Assembly (NCBI RefSeq): GCF_011397635.1
Contig: NC_064756.1
Span: 20,204,907-20,268,906 of the forward strand
From: Epinephelus fuscoguttatus
Lineage: Eukaryota > Chordata > Actinopteri > Perciformes > Serranidae
DNA: 64,000 nucleotides
Direction: 5' to 3'
How positions within the stretch are numbered: the stretch's first letter is position 1; every line of letters starts with the position of its first letter. Made by a program: the position numbers and the translations under genes. Shown here piece after piece: positions 1-14,300 of this stretch. Under the pieces are notes generated by a model. The model saw only the letters and a program-made list of their open reading frames with translations, made no database searches and was not told where the DNA came from.

Positions 1-1640
1 GTAATTTGTGGTGTATCCTAGTCAATCTGCAAGAAATAAAATATAATGCAACAAACCCTACCTTGGTGGCTGCTGTTTTATTTGAAAACGAAGCTAACAA
101 GCACTGAAGACAAAACATGAAGGTATTTTTTTATCATATCTTTTTGACTATTGGGTTTCAATACATGGTCATTGTCCCTATTATATTTGTTTATTTGTTA
201 TCTTTTTTAATATGCAACTTTTTTTTATTTCTTTATTTTTTCACTTTCTCTGTTTATCTGCACTATTGTTGTCTTTGTGCAGGTGCAGCAACCTATTTTC
301 CCTGCAGCTGATCAATAAAGGTTTATCTCATCTGTTATCTATATTTTAAAGATACCAGTGTGTGGATACCAGTCCTTAAAACTTAATGTGCGTGTGGTAT
401 TGAACATTGTTGTCCCACAATGCAATGTCCAACTGCTCACAGTGGCAGGGAAATAATAGACAGTGGTGAGATACCACTGAGAAAATCTAAGAAAATAAAA
501 TGTGAAGCATTAAATCATTAGAAAAACATTTGTGTCCTTTTTGTCAGGTGTAACTGAAAGTATCTTTTCAAAGTCAAATGTATATTTTGATTTCAGGCCC
601 ATTGTTGGTGCATGTTTTGTATAATTTATTAGTGCATTAATTTCTTAGGTTATATACTGTTAATATGTGTACATTTTTCGCCCACTGTGTAGCACCGGTG
701 TTATAGATTATGAACCTTTAATATGTGAAAGCATTACATTAATGCACTATTTCTCCTTATGCACATATTGTTTGTACCATGTACTTTAATATTTTGCACT
801 TTGGTGCACAAAACTGTGCACTCTTCCACCTTATATTATTTTCATATTTTCTATTATATTTCTTTCTGTCATATATTACATCTCTTGACCTTTGCACTTA
901 TTTAGTCCATTGCTATGCACCAAAACAGCAAGACAAGTTTCTTTTATGTGCAACAAGGTTATTATAGTTAACTAAAAGTGAGTCAAAAAATAAAACTAGG
1001 TGTGTAAAAACATTTTTGTTGAATGAAATAAAAATAAAAACTAGACTTTAGAAGATGAAAAAAAACTAAAATATATATATATATTTTTTTTTAAATACAT
1101 AAGAAATGTCTTTAGTTTTAGTATTTGGCAATTTGATCAATTGATGATGAGGTGGGTGTACTACTAAGCAGATGTGTGACTTTTTTTTTTCTTTTATCTT
1201 TTTTTATCTCACCGTATTTGTAAGATGTGTCTTTATAATGAATTTTGTCTTTTTGGAGAGAATACTTTGTGATGTTGAAAAACTTGGGATATAAAAAAAG
1301 AAAACTGGGCAAAACTTCTCTGAACACATCAACAAGAAATGATTTTAACGTGTTTTTTTTTTAGTCACAACAATGTAATGAGTGTGATTCTGTGCAAAAA
1401 CAGGAAGCAAAGTTGATGCAATAGGCTATAAAAGGACATGCAATTTATAAAAGCACTAGAGGCAGTAGAGACATATTCCCATATAGAACAACATTGCAAC
1501 ACTGGCAGGACATGTTAGTTAAAAGAGGTTAGTGCTTATATGTGCTTGTAAGTGGATCCCAGTTTCATTTATTTTTATAAATCGAGAAAAACTGTGAACT
1601 GTTTCTGATTCCAACATTTCCGACAGCACTTGAACGCAAC
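1..1640. other. AT-rich non-coding sequence upstream of tlcd2
   Basis: No exon, RNA gene or convincing transposon was recognised here. The stretch is AT-rich with many T and A runs, including a short (AT)n plus T-run near 1073-1092. The short open frames are low-complexity (Phe/Leu/Tyr-rich) and look like chance. An AATAAA near 312-317 could be a polyadenylation signal of a gene to the left, but nothing else supports that. Confidence 0.5.
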
Positions 1641-2010
1641 ACAACACATGGAACGTGCTCGTGGCCACGCCCCCTTGTAGTAGGGCGGGGAAACGGCGTC
1701 GTTTGGTTTCTGTTGATGTCAAAAAGTTACACAAGCGCGACATGAGGCTTCATAACAGGACGGTGTGGCACCTGTAGACGAGGCTACACGACTGCTCTCA
1801 TCAGCTGAACCCACCGGTTACACCTGTAGAGACCGAGCTGTCTTTTATTTCACGAAAATATCACAGACATCCAGTCCGTAGGGAGACACTGGACAGACCC
1901 GTCCACGCCTTCTCTCTGTGGACAACAACCGCGAAGGAAACACGGTGGTAACGTTATGTTAACGTGTTTGTCTCGGTCGCATATAACAAACAAATAACCT
2001 ACGGTCATTA

Positions 2011-2062
<52 letters not shown>

Positions 2063-2145
2063 GACCACAGCCGTGTAAACCGCCCACAGTTGGGGGGGAC
2101 AGTCGTGACCTCAAGTCTTCACCTATCACCAAAAATACACCAGCC
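1641..2145 (+). promoter_or_regulatory. tlcd2: Probable promoter and 5' UTR region of tlcd2
   Basis: Base composition changes just upstream of the tlcd2 start. Sequence around 1650-1980 is richer in G+C and CpG than the AT-rich block before it, including a GC-box-like GGGCGGGG at 1683-1690. A (TG)24 microsatellite lies between this block and the ATG. The transcription start and any upstream non-coding exon cannot be fixed from sequence alone. Promoter status is inferred from position and composition. Confidence 0.45.
2013..2060. repeat. (TG)24 microsatellite upstream of the tlcd2 start codon
   Basis: An uninterrupted TG dinucleotide array of 48 bp ends 85 bp before the tlcd2 ATG, followed by a short G run. 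It lies in the promoter or the 5' UTR. Long alternating purine-pyrimidine tracts can adopt Z-DNA and are length-polymorphic; an effect on this gene is speculation. Confidence 0.95.
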
Positions 2146-2324
2146 ATGGAGTTGAGTTCAGTGATTTTAACCACCGGGAGCTCCGTGGGATTTTTCAAAC
2201 TTGTCAACATCGCGGTGGACAATGTGCCCATGCCTGAATCTGCCCGCAGGAATGCGTGGAAGTGGAGAAACATCTCGACATCCTTCGTGCATAGTTTCAT
2301 CACTGCTATTTGGGCAGTGCTCTG
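2146..2324 (+). CDS. tlcd2: tlcd2 coding exon 1
   Basis: 179 nt encoding residues 1-59 plus two bases of codon 60. It starts at the ATG of the conserved MELSSV N-terminus, includes a first hydrophobic segment and the WKWRN motif (38-42), and ends in a second hydrophobic helix (SFVHSFITAIWAVL). The donor is GTGAGT at 2325-2330. The track's longer reading from 2014 runs through the TG repeat and is not a credible start. Confidence 0.9.
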
Positions 2325-5300
2325 GTGAGTTATACAGGGTTATCATTGCATCTGAGTGGGAATGAGTGGTTTACATGTGTTTAAATACAGACTGGTGTTG
2401 CGTTCAATGTTTTATTTTACTGTAGTTTGACTTTTTTTATTATCCTGATTGCTTTGCCAGATCCTCCATCATCACCAACTCTTAATCTCACTGGGATTAG
2501 ATTTAAACATATCATGTACATGTAGTAAAACTGTCACTGACGGCCTAGATCTAGTTAAGTGTATTAGCACAAAGGAAATGATAAAAACAAAAGTGTGAGT
2601 CTGACCAGATTAAAATGCAACACGTGCTTGGAGGAAATAGTGTCAGAGCCATAGCTCAAGATATGCAGCAAAATATGTCCTCCTCTTTTCCTTTAAAATG
2701 AATGTCTAAGCATTTGTAATAATGCATTGTCGTTAACTGTTTTTAAATTCTCACTGTCTTAAGTTTTAATTGTGCTTTGGCAACACATGAGAAATGTCAT
2801 GCCAATAAAGCTTATAGAATTGAATTTAACAAAAGTATATGACAACAAATATGGCATAGATTGTGCAGGAAAGATAGGGAACATCAAGGGGCTTGTACTT
2901 AAACCTCCACTCGAAGATTTCCAATTCATCCACATACTGTTTTTATTATCTTAATATAATGAGATAAACAAGAAGTACAAAATAAGTTAGTAATAATAAC
3001 AAGAAAAACAAAAATAAATGCCTAAACACACATACTGAGCACATCAACAATGCCACAGGTGGTTTGCGAAGTACTTACAACATATGTGGTCACCAGACTA
3101 TCACAGGGCTGACACATAGAGACAGACAACCATTCACACTCACAGTCACACCTATGGACAATTTAGAGTCACCAATTAACCTGCATGTCTTTGGACTGTG
3201 GGAGGAAGCTGGAGTACCTGGAGAGAACCCACGCTGACACAGCGAGAACATGTAAACTCCGCACAGAAGGGCTCCCCCATCCCGGGGTTCGAACCAGGAA
3301 CCTTCTTGCTGTGAGGCGACAGTGCTAATCACTTTACAATAAAGGCATTATAAGCACTGAGAGCTTCATATAGAAATAGACTGAGCATAAAACAGAACTG
3401 ATTCATAAAATAATCGAGTGGTAAAACTATAAATTATAAAATCAAGTGCGATTTTAAAAGGGTTGCAGCAGCATGGAGCGTATATTGAAAGTAAAAGCGT
3501 AAAAAGAAAGAGTACCATATCAGAAAGGCTAAAGTGAACACATATGTCTTTAGTATTAAGCGAGCTAGCTTCCCTGAATATTTCCCTCAGTATTTAAAAC
3601 CTGCATATACATTTACAGTTATCATAGCAGAGGGCTTTTATTTTGACAGATAAAAGACATTTACACCATAAACTGGTGCGTAAAATATCACTAGAATGCA
3701 AGAAACTAAGTGTTCAATGCTTAAAATATCCTTTGGGGAGGACCTGTCTGTTTCATATGTGTCCCACGCAGTGTCGAAACCACAGCTACGCCCTTGACTG
3801 ACAGTGATAGGCAGGTTTTGATAGGGAGGGAAAGGTATTCCACAATGATGGTGGAGTTTTAATAGAGAAGATGTCTTTGCTTGTTATCTGCAATGAAGTT
3901 GACTTTAATAACTGTTAAGGTTACTCTCAATGTTCTCAAACTGTAAAACACACCCTTGAAATGATTTATCTAAACTACTGTGTCTTGCGTTTTCAGCTTC
4001 TTCCTCCACCCACAGATGGCGGAGGACTTGATAGAAACTCACTCTGTGTTTTCCCACAGTTTGGTGTCGTTTTCGATTGGTGAGTGGCCTGTCTGCGCTT
4101 GTACAGTTCTTATTGCTGAGTTGCAAATTGTGTCCTCCTGTGTCTGAATGGGCTGGTGGTGGTGGTGGAGGGGAGGGCTGGAAGACGGACTGCACCCACA
4201 GGTGCTGCCATCATAAGGGGGAAAGAGGAAGTGACAGTATTCATCTCAGCTCGTCTCTCTTCCCTACATGGTGTCAGGGCCGTTATAAATCAATGTAGTT
4301 GATGTAAAACATAAATTTAAAGCAGCTGATACACGTCTTAACTTGTCAAGTATTTATTAGTTTAATCAGCTGGATGAGAGGCTACAATAATAAGAATTTA
4401 ATTTTAATAAATTGCACAAACATTACAGTGTTTGCATTGCCTGAAGCTAATATGTAAAGCACACTGTCTGCAAACTGAGCCTTTTTACACACCAGTGCCG
4501 CCCTGAACACTCAGTGAATATGCTGCTGACATGTTTACATGCTCAGTTATTCCTCAACTCCCATAGCTACTTATTGTTTATTGCTTCTGCCATTGCTATT
4601 TACCATATTGTAATTGTTCAGGGTTCCCACGGTCACAAAACTCCTGGAAAAGAATTTAGAAAAACAGCTTACCTGGGAATGGGTTGGCAGTAATGGAGTT
4701 TTTGGAAAACTTTTGAATATACATTGTTTTGACTACTGCTTAAAATTAGGGTTGCAGCAGTATGAGATTGTCCCGGTACGATAACTGCCTCAGAACACAT
4801 CGTGGTATCATGTTAGAGCGGCTAAGCCTAAAGTTAAAGCCACTGAGGGGCTGCATACACTGGCTACTTATTAACTGACGTGCTCGCCTGACCAAACCAA
4901 CCGCTGGTGAAAACAAAAAGTCCACTTCCTCTTCTTCTTCTTGGATGCATAATTTATTCATCACCGTTGCTATCTTGAACGAAACTTGCAAACATTCATC
5001 GAATCTGTGTCCATAAACCATCAAAATACACAGACTTTCACCAATACATAGACCACCTCACACCTCACTCACCTCACTCACCTCACCATACACCGGCGTT
5101 GTGGTCAAAAACTCTCCGTCTAGCAACACAATCTTTCTCTCAATCAATGGTTCCTACCTATATTGGCAGACACCCATGACAATACAGTGACCCCTACAGG
5201 ACAAATGAACAACTCACACACATTTCACACCATGGATGGCTCCTATACATGGTATAAAGAACTTATATTATCAGTCAGAGTGACCCTTAAAGGAATGACA

Positions 5301-8300
5301 ACACAAGGGTTATTGTTGGTTGAACACACATTTTATTACTACAAATGAAACATTAAACCATTTTGTTAATAGAAATATGTGTAAAAAGTCTCCCCTTAGA
5401 AACCAACTAAAATAAAGGGAGATTCAACCTCTTTTTTTCAGTATCGTAGATAACCATCAACTTATATATCATGTTATACCTTGAAACCGGTATATCGTTG
5501 CAGCCCCCTACTAAAAATATGTTCTTAAATATACCAAAATATGTCCAGTGTTATGCGAAATACATTCCTTCTACAGCGAGTTGGCGGCAGGAATGACTAA
5601 CAAGCAGGTCAATTTAGCAAACGCTAACAGTTTGTTTATCTGCAAATGCCCAGGAAGTGCGTGCTTAATAATGTATGGCTTCTATATAACAAAGATATAC
5701 ATGACTCAAGAGAGACACAGACTCTTGCTGCGCAGATTATAGGCTGTGCATCAAAACGTTTGACATCTTGTCTGCCATGCGAAAGGTTAAAAGACAACCA
5801 AAAGGCTGGTCAACAGAGTGTCAGCATCAGCACATATTTCATGCCTGCTGTAGACAGTCCAAATGACGTCACCACTTCTACCTGCAAGGCAAGCGTCAGG
5901 ATAGCTGGGAGACAACTTCAGCCGATGCTCTACCATTGTATGGCCATGTGAAATGATCTATTATCCATTGAAGTGATGTGAGAATTGAAGACAATGGACG
6001 CACATTATTGGTACAGCTTGTGTGCTAACACAGGTGAACTGAGTTTCCCAATAGAATTTAGTGTTGGGGAATCAAAGTGTGTGTACCTCTCCACAGTTGG
6101 AATTGCACTCTACTTAAAAACACTTGAAAATGGGGTAAAATATTATGGAAAAGTTTTTAAAATTCATTGATAAAAATATGTTGGAGCCATGGTTATTGTA
6201 ATGGTAAATATACGGGTGTACCAGGGTCTCAACTGTAAACATTCTCACTGACTTATCTAAGAATGAATTAGAGATGGATATTATTAATTATGTGGTGTGT
6301 TTAGGGTGAGCGAAACCATCCTTTATTTGGCTCTGACCCCATTTACACCGTTTGGTTTGACTGAAATTCACTTGTCTTGTAGATTTTGCTTGATTTCATT
6401 AAGATTTCTCAGACCTTAGAGAACATGCGACCCAACATTCTTAAAATAGCACCTCGCCCTGTTTTCACTTTTTCTCATTAATCCACAAAGTATTCTGGAG
6501 CAACCAGTGGCACGTGAGGTCTCTCAAATCCACACATTTATTGGATCTGTGCCTGTCAACAAGGGCTCCCCAAGGATTCCCAGGATGTTTGACATTCTTT
6601 CAGGAAGCCCAGCCCTTGAAGCTGGCAAAGCGAGGGGCAGCGTCGGTATGTGAAGCTCAATGGAGGGCATTATTATCAGGCACCAGGCGTAACCCCGTAC
6701 AGTCATGTGACATCACCAAGACAGTAACTGCGCAAAAAGTCAGTTGATTTATGCGAGCCGTGCTTGTCCGGTGCCAGTGGTAACAGAAAGGGGAGTCATT
6801 CACACAAAAACAAGTGGAGTGCTTCTCCCGAGCCCTCCCACTGGAGATGTGGTGTGATTCTGAGGCCTCAGCGAGTTGGAGGGAGGAGTTTTGTTCATCA
6901 GATCTGTGCATTCAGTCCGGCTCGCTGTGATACCACGCTGCAGACCTTGCAGTGACATACCATGAATGATTCTCCTTTTGTTGAATGAAGACCTTGTGCT
7001 AGAACAATGTCTTGAAACCAAGAGGCAACTTCCAGAGCTGAAAAACTGCACTTCCTCTAATGGCCACTTGAGGCTGGCTCCAGAAACGAGTCAGTCCCCA
7101 TAGACCCCCATGTTAAAATGCCTGACTTCACAGCAGAAATAAACATGTTACAGCCTGGTACAAAAACAGTTTGGTCTCTACATAGACCAAATCACTGTGT
7201 CATCATGCTAACAACAGCAATCACTTGGGGTAAACAGCTGGCAGCTGATTTAAATTGCGCAGATATGTGAAATCAGCACACTTGTTTATTTCTTTTGTCA
7301 TTTTAAGTCATAACTGTAACGTTTAAAGATGTATAGTTAGACATGGTGGTCCGTCCTATCCGATGTTTCTGCTGTGCTTATTTTATGTACTGTGTTGCTT
7401 TGCTAGCATCTATGATAAACCAAATGTATTGTAACGGGAGCTAAGATGGGGGCCGCAGCAAAATGCATCTTAGCCACGTAAGAAAGACCCTCATAAAATA
7501 ATCAATATGAGTTTAATTGTATGCTATTTTTGGAATATTTTTACAGGTTTACATTAGACACTAACCAATCGAGGCAGTGGTAGACCAGCAATTCCTGAAG
7601 TAAAATTACTGATTTTGTCAATGGCTGGTGGCATTGAGGTAATGGCTGCACTTCCTCGTTAAAAAGGGCTGTCTGACTGACATAAACTGAGAATCTTCGT
7701 AGGTGGCTAGAAACGATCCTATTGAGGCAGCGTTTGCTTAGTGCTGTTTGATTTTATGTATGTGACATGGGGGTTTTCTACCTGAAAGTTGTTGTACATT
7801 TTGATTTGGTCGACAGCTAATTTCCCTGTTTATGACAACTGTACAGGGGTGAACTTTATTATAAAGCTCACTTGTTTAAATTTGTCCAAATATGGTATAT
7901 ATAATATCGGGTCACTTTTGGCCCCAAACATCGAGATGGTGACTGCCAAAATGCCACATTTGAGGCTTTAAACGAGAGACTACAATCCCATGGGTGACAT
8001 CACGGTAGCTACGTCCATTATTTTTATACAGTCTGTGAGAGGAACCCAACTATAGTTAAGTGTTCATGTGTGTAATCGTACTTCTTTCATGTGCCTTTAA
8101 CACTACATTCTTCATATTGCCAAGGATAACCACTGTCAAGAATAATTCTCTGTGCCATTGGTGTTTCACCCTCAGGATATAATAGGAAGTTACCTCTAAT
8201 ACAGAAAACATCACAGCACTAAGATGTTCTCATGCCGCAGTAACGTGGCTTAATCAGGTTTCTTATACTTTACAAGACTGTGCCAACAGAGATGTTATGT

Positions 8301-11300
8301 TTTATCAACCTGAAACCTGGTTGTTTGACTAACTGGTTTCAAGCAAACATGCCAATGAATATCACTCCTCAGGATCTGGAAAAAGCAAATGCATTGCTTT
8401 GGAGGATTTCACAAGATTTTTTCTTCCTGTTCAGGCTTTGGTTGGTAGCCACTGGAAAGTCATGTAGTATCTGACTCCTTTGTTCTCAGTGTAGACATTA
8501 GCTGTGCAGAGTAACGGGCTTCACATTGGCGTCACGCCCATGATGCAGAACATTAAGGATGTCTTGAAAGAAAGCAAAATCCATTTTTGTTCTTCTTTGT
8601 CACGCAGTAATTCATCTTTCCACCTGAATGTTTTTTTATACAGATGTGTCAAACAGTACTGAACGAATCATTATGAACAAACTAGGGCAAGAGATGTCTG
8701 TTAGTTGACGCTTTAATTCAAGTCACATGCTCCAGTTGGCTGTTTATGGCTAAACTTGACCCAAAGTTGACCTCTTGTGGAAAAAAAGCTATTGTTGGAA
8801 AGACGACATTGGCGTGGAGTTCCCGCCTGCCCATTGTCAGTCCTCTTATGTAACAATATCATCTATTGTTGAAACCAGATAATGCAAATAAACCAATCAA
8901 ATGCCCGATAACAGCTTTTTGAAATTCATTTGTTCTGCGGTTGGGAGCAAGTACGTGTGTTTACGTTGAGATGAACCCAAACACTTCATCCCGTCCACAA
9001 AAAGGGTTCCGGTGTCAAATTTCCACCGTAATGAGGTTAATTCCAGTCTCAGCAGCACCCTGAGCTCCCTCGCACCCCTTCGTCCCCTTCCTCAACACTT
9101 CCATTATTTTTCCAGCATTGTGAATAGCTGTCACCATGGATACGGCTGGTGGTGGGGGGAGGGGGTGCGGTTAGTGGATATGAATAGTCCCTCTCCAAGA
9201 CACATCTTGGTTGCCATCGCTGTCGTCATGGAAGCAGGGTCCCCCCCTGACTCACTTGATATGCTCGAGGCTTCTCTTGTCAAATGAATCTGTCATGTTT
9301 TGGTCGAGTAATGAATTGCTGAACCCAAGGATGTCATTAGCGTTGGCTAAATGCTCTCTTTCCTCACAGGTTACTTCATCTATGACTTCTTTGACATGAT
9401 CACGAACCAGAAGCTGAGCCAGGCCTGGGAGCTTCTCTTCCATCACATTGTGGTAGGTCTTAAAAACAAGCTATGGTTCAAGATTTAAGCAACAGATGTT
9501 TCTCCACAACTAGATCTAACTTAAGAATCATCTACCTGCACCTTCCCCTCCTTATGAATTTACTATATAGCAGTCACTGCTCACATAAATCAGGCAGGAA
9601 AACCCCAGTGCACATGTCAAAAAACACATACACAAGAGAAGGACAAAATACCCGTCTTTCTTGTCTGGTGATAAAGGACAAGGGAGGGAGGAACAATGAG
9701 ACAATCATTCCAGTGTGACAGCCTCTCCACCAAGCATTCAGCCTCCCTTCATTCCTTGAGAAACTTGAACTCCACCCAGCTCCCTTCATATTTTGCCATC
9801 CACTTAACCACAGTTAACTATTGCTACCAGATTCCCATCAGAGCCAGTCACCTTCATGCTGTGGCAACCCTCAGCACACTGGTCTGATGGGAGATAAGTT
9901 CCTCAGGGAAGAACAGATCACTTATCCTGCTTTTAAACATGAGGGAAAATGACCTGAATTGGAATATAGAACTACACCCTGATTTAATATTTTCCCCCTA
10001 CGCTTACGACTGCGTGACCTACATCCAAGACTGTGCTGATGTTGTGTCGTGCTTTCTGTTGCCAAGCTCTTGTCTTGTTATTACTCACCTCGCGAGAGCT
10101 GTTTATTTAAGTTTTTATTGGAAGTGTGTCTGACAGGATTAGAGTGGGTTTGTAGAGTACAGGAGCCACGATTTATATGTGTGTTTGGGTGTTAATGCAG
10201 GCATGTTTTAAACCCAAAGTATGTGGAAATATTTCACTGAGGACGTGGCTTGTGCTGCATAGAGGAAAAAGCATGATGTATGCTGACGCTCCAGTTACAG
10301 ATTTATAAAAGAAAAATGTACTAATAATGGTCGTATACTTAATATACTAATATGGACATACGATTTATAGAAATGTAAACATACACTGTAAAATAGACTC
10401 TACTATATTCTGATAAATATCACTAAATGAGTTGCATCCTGGCATTTTGGCGATATAGATATAGATATTTTCCGGTACACTTACACACAAAACAAATGTC
10501 AATAGGAACCACTTTCCAGTATCTCTAACACAAACACACTGAGGCTGGCACTGTGCCAGGAAACCAGCAAAAGTTTTCATCAGCTGGCCCACATTTCAGG
10601 TTTTGGTAGTTCAATGGCTGTGTGATAAGATAGGGGAATTCTTTGCAGCAGACACACAGCATAGTAATCACCGTAACACACCACATGCAATATTTGTGCA
10701 CAAGGGAATTATACAAAGCTAGAAAATAGAGAACATTGGTGAGATTTTCCTGTGTTGGTTGCTCATACACATCATATCAGCATTTCTAAAGTGACATAGT
10801 TCAGATTACATTTAAATGAGTTCTCATCAGGAGATAGAGGGGATGGTGGATGGTGTGAGACTTAGGCGCAATGGCTGCCAAACAAGAGACCATTTAAGAC
10901 AAACAAAGCACAAAAGCAGGTATTTTTAATGCCATGATATTTCCAGCCACATTTGTCATGGCAAAACTGGGTGTTTTAAGCCAAAACATGATGTTTTCTT
11001 AACCTTTACCAACAGATTTCTGTACCAAAACATAACCACAGTAACCACAGAGTCGTCACAACATGATATTGAAAACTGAAATATAAAGTTTCAACACATC
11101 CGCTACATATGAAACTTACAAATGTAACATATGCAGACATGTACAATGCCAACTTTAATTCTGGCGATTCAGTTGTTTGTTGTGAATTTTGGTAACTTTT
11201 GCTCAAGTCAAATGTCAATATTCGTACTCCTCAAGACGCTCCTGGTTGCCTGGGAATGGACCTGATAGTGACTGATTGTATGAGCCTGTGACATCAAGAG

Positions 11301-14300
11301 TCCCTTTGTTTCTAAACAAGGTTAAAGGCACACCTGAGTCAGTTTTTGGCAGGTGAGACCCAGTGTTTCAGTGGTGGAAATGCGAGTCATTCAGGATTAG
11401 TTGTGGGAACGAGCTCCAACACTGCCCTGTTGTTAAGAAGATAACTGCATTGTCTTTTTTTCTGAAAGTCCTGTTTTTTTTCTCCTTCATTTCCTGGAAG
11501 CGTAGTGAATGGATGCTTTGGCCAGACCAGCAGGCCTCAGATTGTCACTGAAGTGTGGGAGGATGAAGACTTCTTCCTCATTCACATGGCTTTCTGTGTT
11601 TCTCAGCGAGCTGACTCTCCTGCCCTTCGTTTCCCCCATTGTACCGTCACTAAGACTTTCATTCATTCTTTTCTGTGATGTTTGCTTCCTGATTTCCACG
11701 TACCTCCTTCAGAGCTTTTGCAAACTGTCCTCATCTGGCCCCCTGTCTTTTATATTTTGTTGGCTTCTTTTTTGTTTCTCATAAAGCAACAGAACCAAGG
11801 CAGGGCTGGATTTGCAAATGTTAGTGTTCCAGGAGTTTTCCCAGAAGTTCCCATTGATCCAGCTGATCATAAAGTCAGTAGCAGAAGGCTGATCTCCAGT
11901 CAATCTCCTCCACTGACTCAACCTTGAACCCCTTTTCTTCTGAACACCAGTGTAAAATTCTGCCTCTGCTTAGACACAGTAATATGCAAACTAAAAATGT
12001 AAAGGTGGAGATATAACTGAAGAGACACTCTTTTGTAGATAGATGAAAGACACAACTTGACATGATTGATTTAGTTCCAAGCACAGTCCATCCTTATGTT
12101 AATATGTGCCAACCCAGCAACCGTCACATACCATGCTGCATGTAAAGCATTTACGTGTGACTAAACAAACAGGGTAGTTCATATGACTGGAAAATCAAGG
12201 TGGAACATATAGGCGGGTGTGTCTTGAGTGGAAAATTTTGAACACCGTGTCAACAATTGAGGATAAAAATGACGGCTCTAATTCAAACAACGTATAGCGC
12301 ATGGTCTAAAGTCCATGGTGCAAGTGCATTTAGGGTGTGTCCAACTCAACTTCTGCTAGTTGAACTGTGCATAATCTAGGCGCAAAGTAAATGCAAGGGG
12401 CAAAGGGGGTTGTATTTACTTCCTGAATTAATCATAGGTGTGTTTTGGGTGTAACATGAATACAACAGGGGTCATCTGCCATTCCCTGTAAAAGTAAGGT
12501 GCATCTGCAGCTGACGCACTGCAGAGAGTAATGCAGTAAGAGCACTGCAGCAGGTATTGTGGGATGTTTAAGCAGCCAAACTAAAAACTGTAGTTAAAAA
12601 CATAACAGAGCAACCAGAACTAAACTTTTAGCTTCTGAAATAATCACTGAAGTTACCCTGCTCCTCCTGCGTAAATGTGCACAGCGCCTCTCAAGTTGGG
12701 CAGCAGCTCTGCTCTGATCTCTGCTACATTCACATTTTAGAGAATATCATCCATATTTTCTTCATTAATGATAAATACTTTACTAACCCTCAACCCATCC
12801 ACAAGTTCCTGTGTGTGTGTGTGTAACTAGCAGAGTGTATGTGCATTTTTAACCCGCCTATGCAGGCTCATCTCTTTATCTGAATAATGTGCCCTTTAAA
12901 TAGCAGGAAAATACTGCGCTATGGCTGTAGACCAGGTTTGTGATGGTTAATGTTTCAGTCGCTTTCTGCTGCCTCAAAATAGCAATACACCAGTAAAACA
13001 TGCCTAACTGCACCTTAATTTAAGACCTACATGGACATGGGTGCACAGATGGACGCAAGTGCACTTGCTATTTACACAACGTGGGTGCTAGGTGTGAAAA
13101 TAACAACTGCACTGGTCTGAAATTAGCAATGACAGATGCAGGTGCAAGATTGGACCCTCAAAATGACATCAGTGTTACAGTTCTTAACTAAAGGCTCTGA
13201 GGGAAGAGGCAAGTTGTAACAGACTCGTACCTCCTCCTTTAGTGTGTTTGCTCAAACGCTAATTATTTTTATTTTGCATCTTAATCACCTGTGAGGATTT
13301 CCTCTGTTGCGTGTGGTGAAACAGCACGAGGTGTAACACAAGGTTTGCTGATCCTTGTTGTCGACGTCCAGGAGAAATAACAAAGTCTGACATTCCATGG
13401 AAAGTATTTTTCCCCTTCTTATTGACTGGAGTGGAGATTACAGCTTCTTATTTCTGTCTGAGAAGCATGTGGGCCCTGCCACAGTCACTCATGCCTGATA
13501 GGATCCTGTCAGCCATAACCTCATACTTCCTTTGGAAAACAGGAAGTCCTGATAGTTCTGCCAGAAATAGGTCGCCTCCTTCTGTCTGCATCAAATATGT
13601 ATGTACCCACTATATATGTTTATGTTTATGTTTATTTATTTAAGAAGGGACAGTGCACATTAATTAACATGATCACTTAAGTCACATAAATGTGCCAGAT
13701 TTAGCCATACAGGCTAATTTTCATCTGCAATTTTCATATACATTGTGTATGAAACATAACATGCAGGGCTTTTAGTAAGTAATCAGACATGTGTAGCCTG
13801 TTTTTTAAAAGAGATTTAAATGGAAGTTTTTCCATTGTTTAAGCTGGATTAATTGCAGTGTGTATGGTTAATGTAAAACTAAGGTTTGTTTGCCGTTCTT
13901 GTAAAATACTCCTGTCCCCGTGTTGAGTCTGTTTCAGCCTCGTTCGCCCATGCCTCTCGGAAATAGTGAGCTTGTAATTAAAAATATGAGCCAGAAGAGA
14001 AGGATGCCAAGCAGAAGGGCAGATTATTTTTTCCACGAAGAACGAAAGCATGTGAATAGCAGTACGTCCAAAGTTCCCCTCTGAGATGTCAGTCCATAAT
14101 ACACAGTGGAAACACCAAGCCTTGCTCCTCTGCTCTCTCTTTGCTCCCTCACAGGGCTCTGAATTTTTGCAGTGTGTTTGCCGTTTCCTTCCCTAAATGT
14201 CTCCCATCCATCTCTCATTAAGCAGAATTCAATTATCTTCGCAGAGAGGGGCCGTGGCCGACACTCCTCTAAAACAGATCGGGGCTGCTCAGGTTAATCA

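Larger units (their letters stand above)
4080..9369. other. tlcd2 intron 2
   Basis: 5.3 kb. It holds a hAT-like MITE at 4747-5510 and a common teleost repeat at about 7057-8037. A short CCTCACTCA tandem lies at about 5052-5085. Nothing recognisable was found at 5511-7056 or 8038-9369. No internal exon is needed, because exons 2 and 3 join in phase at conserved residues. Confidence 0.65.

Noticed and set aside
2014..2328. Extended tlcd2 N-terminus starting in the TG repeat
   Set aside because: The first ~44 residues would be Cys-Val repeats from the microsatellite. The conserved protein starts at 2146.
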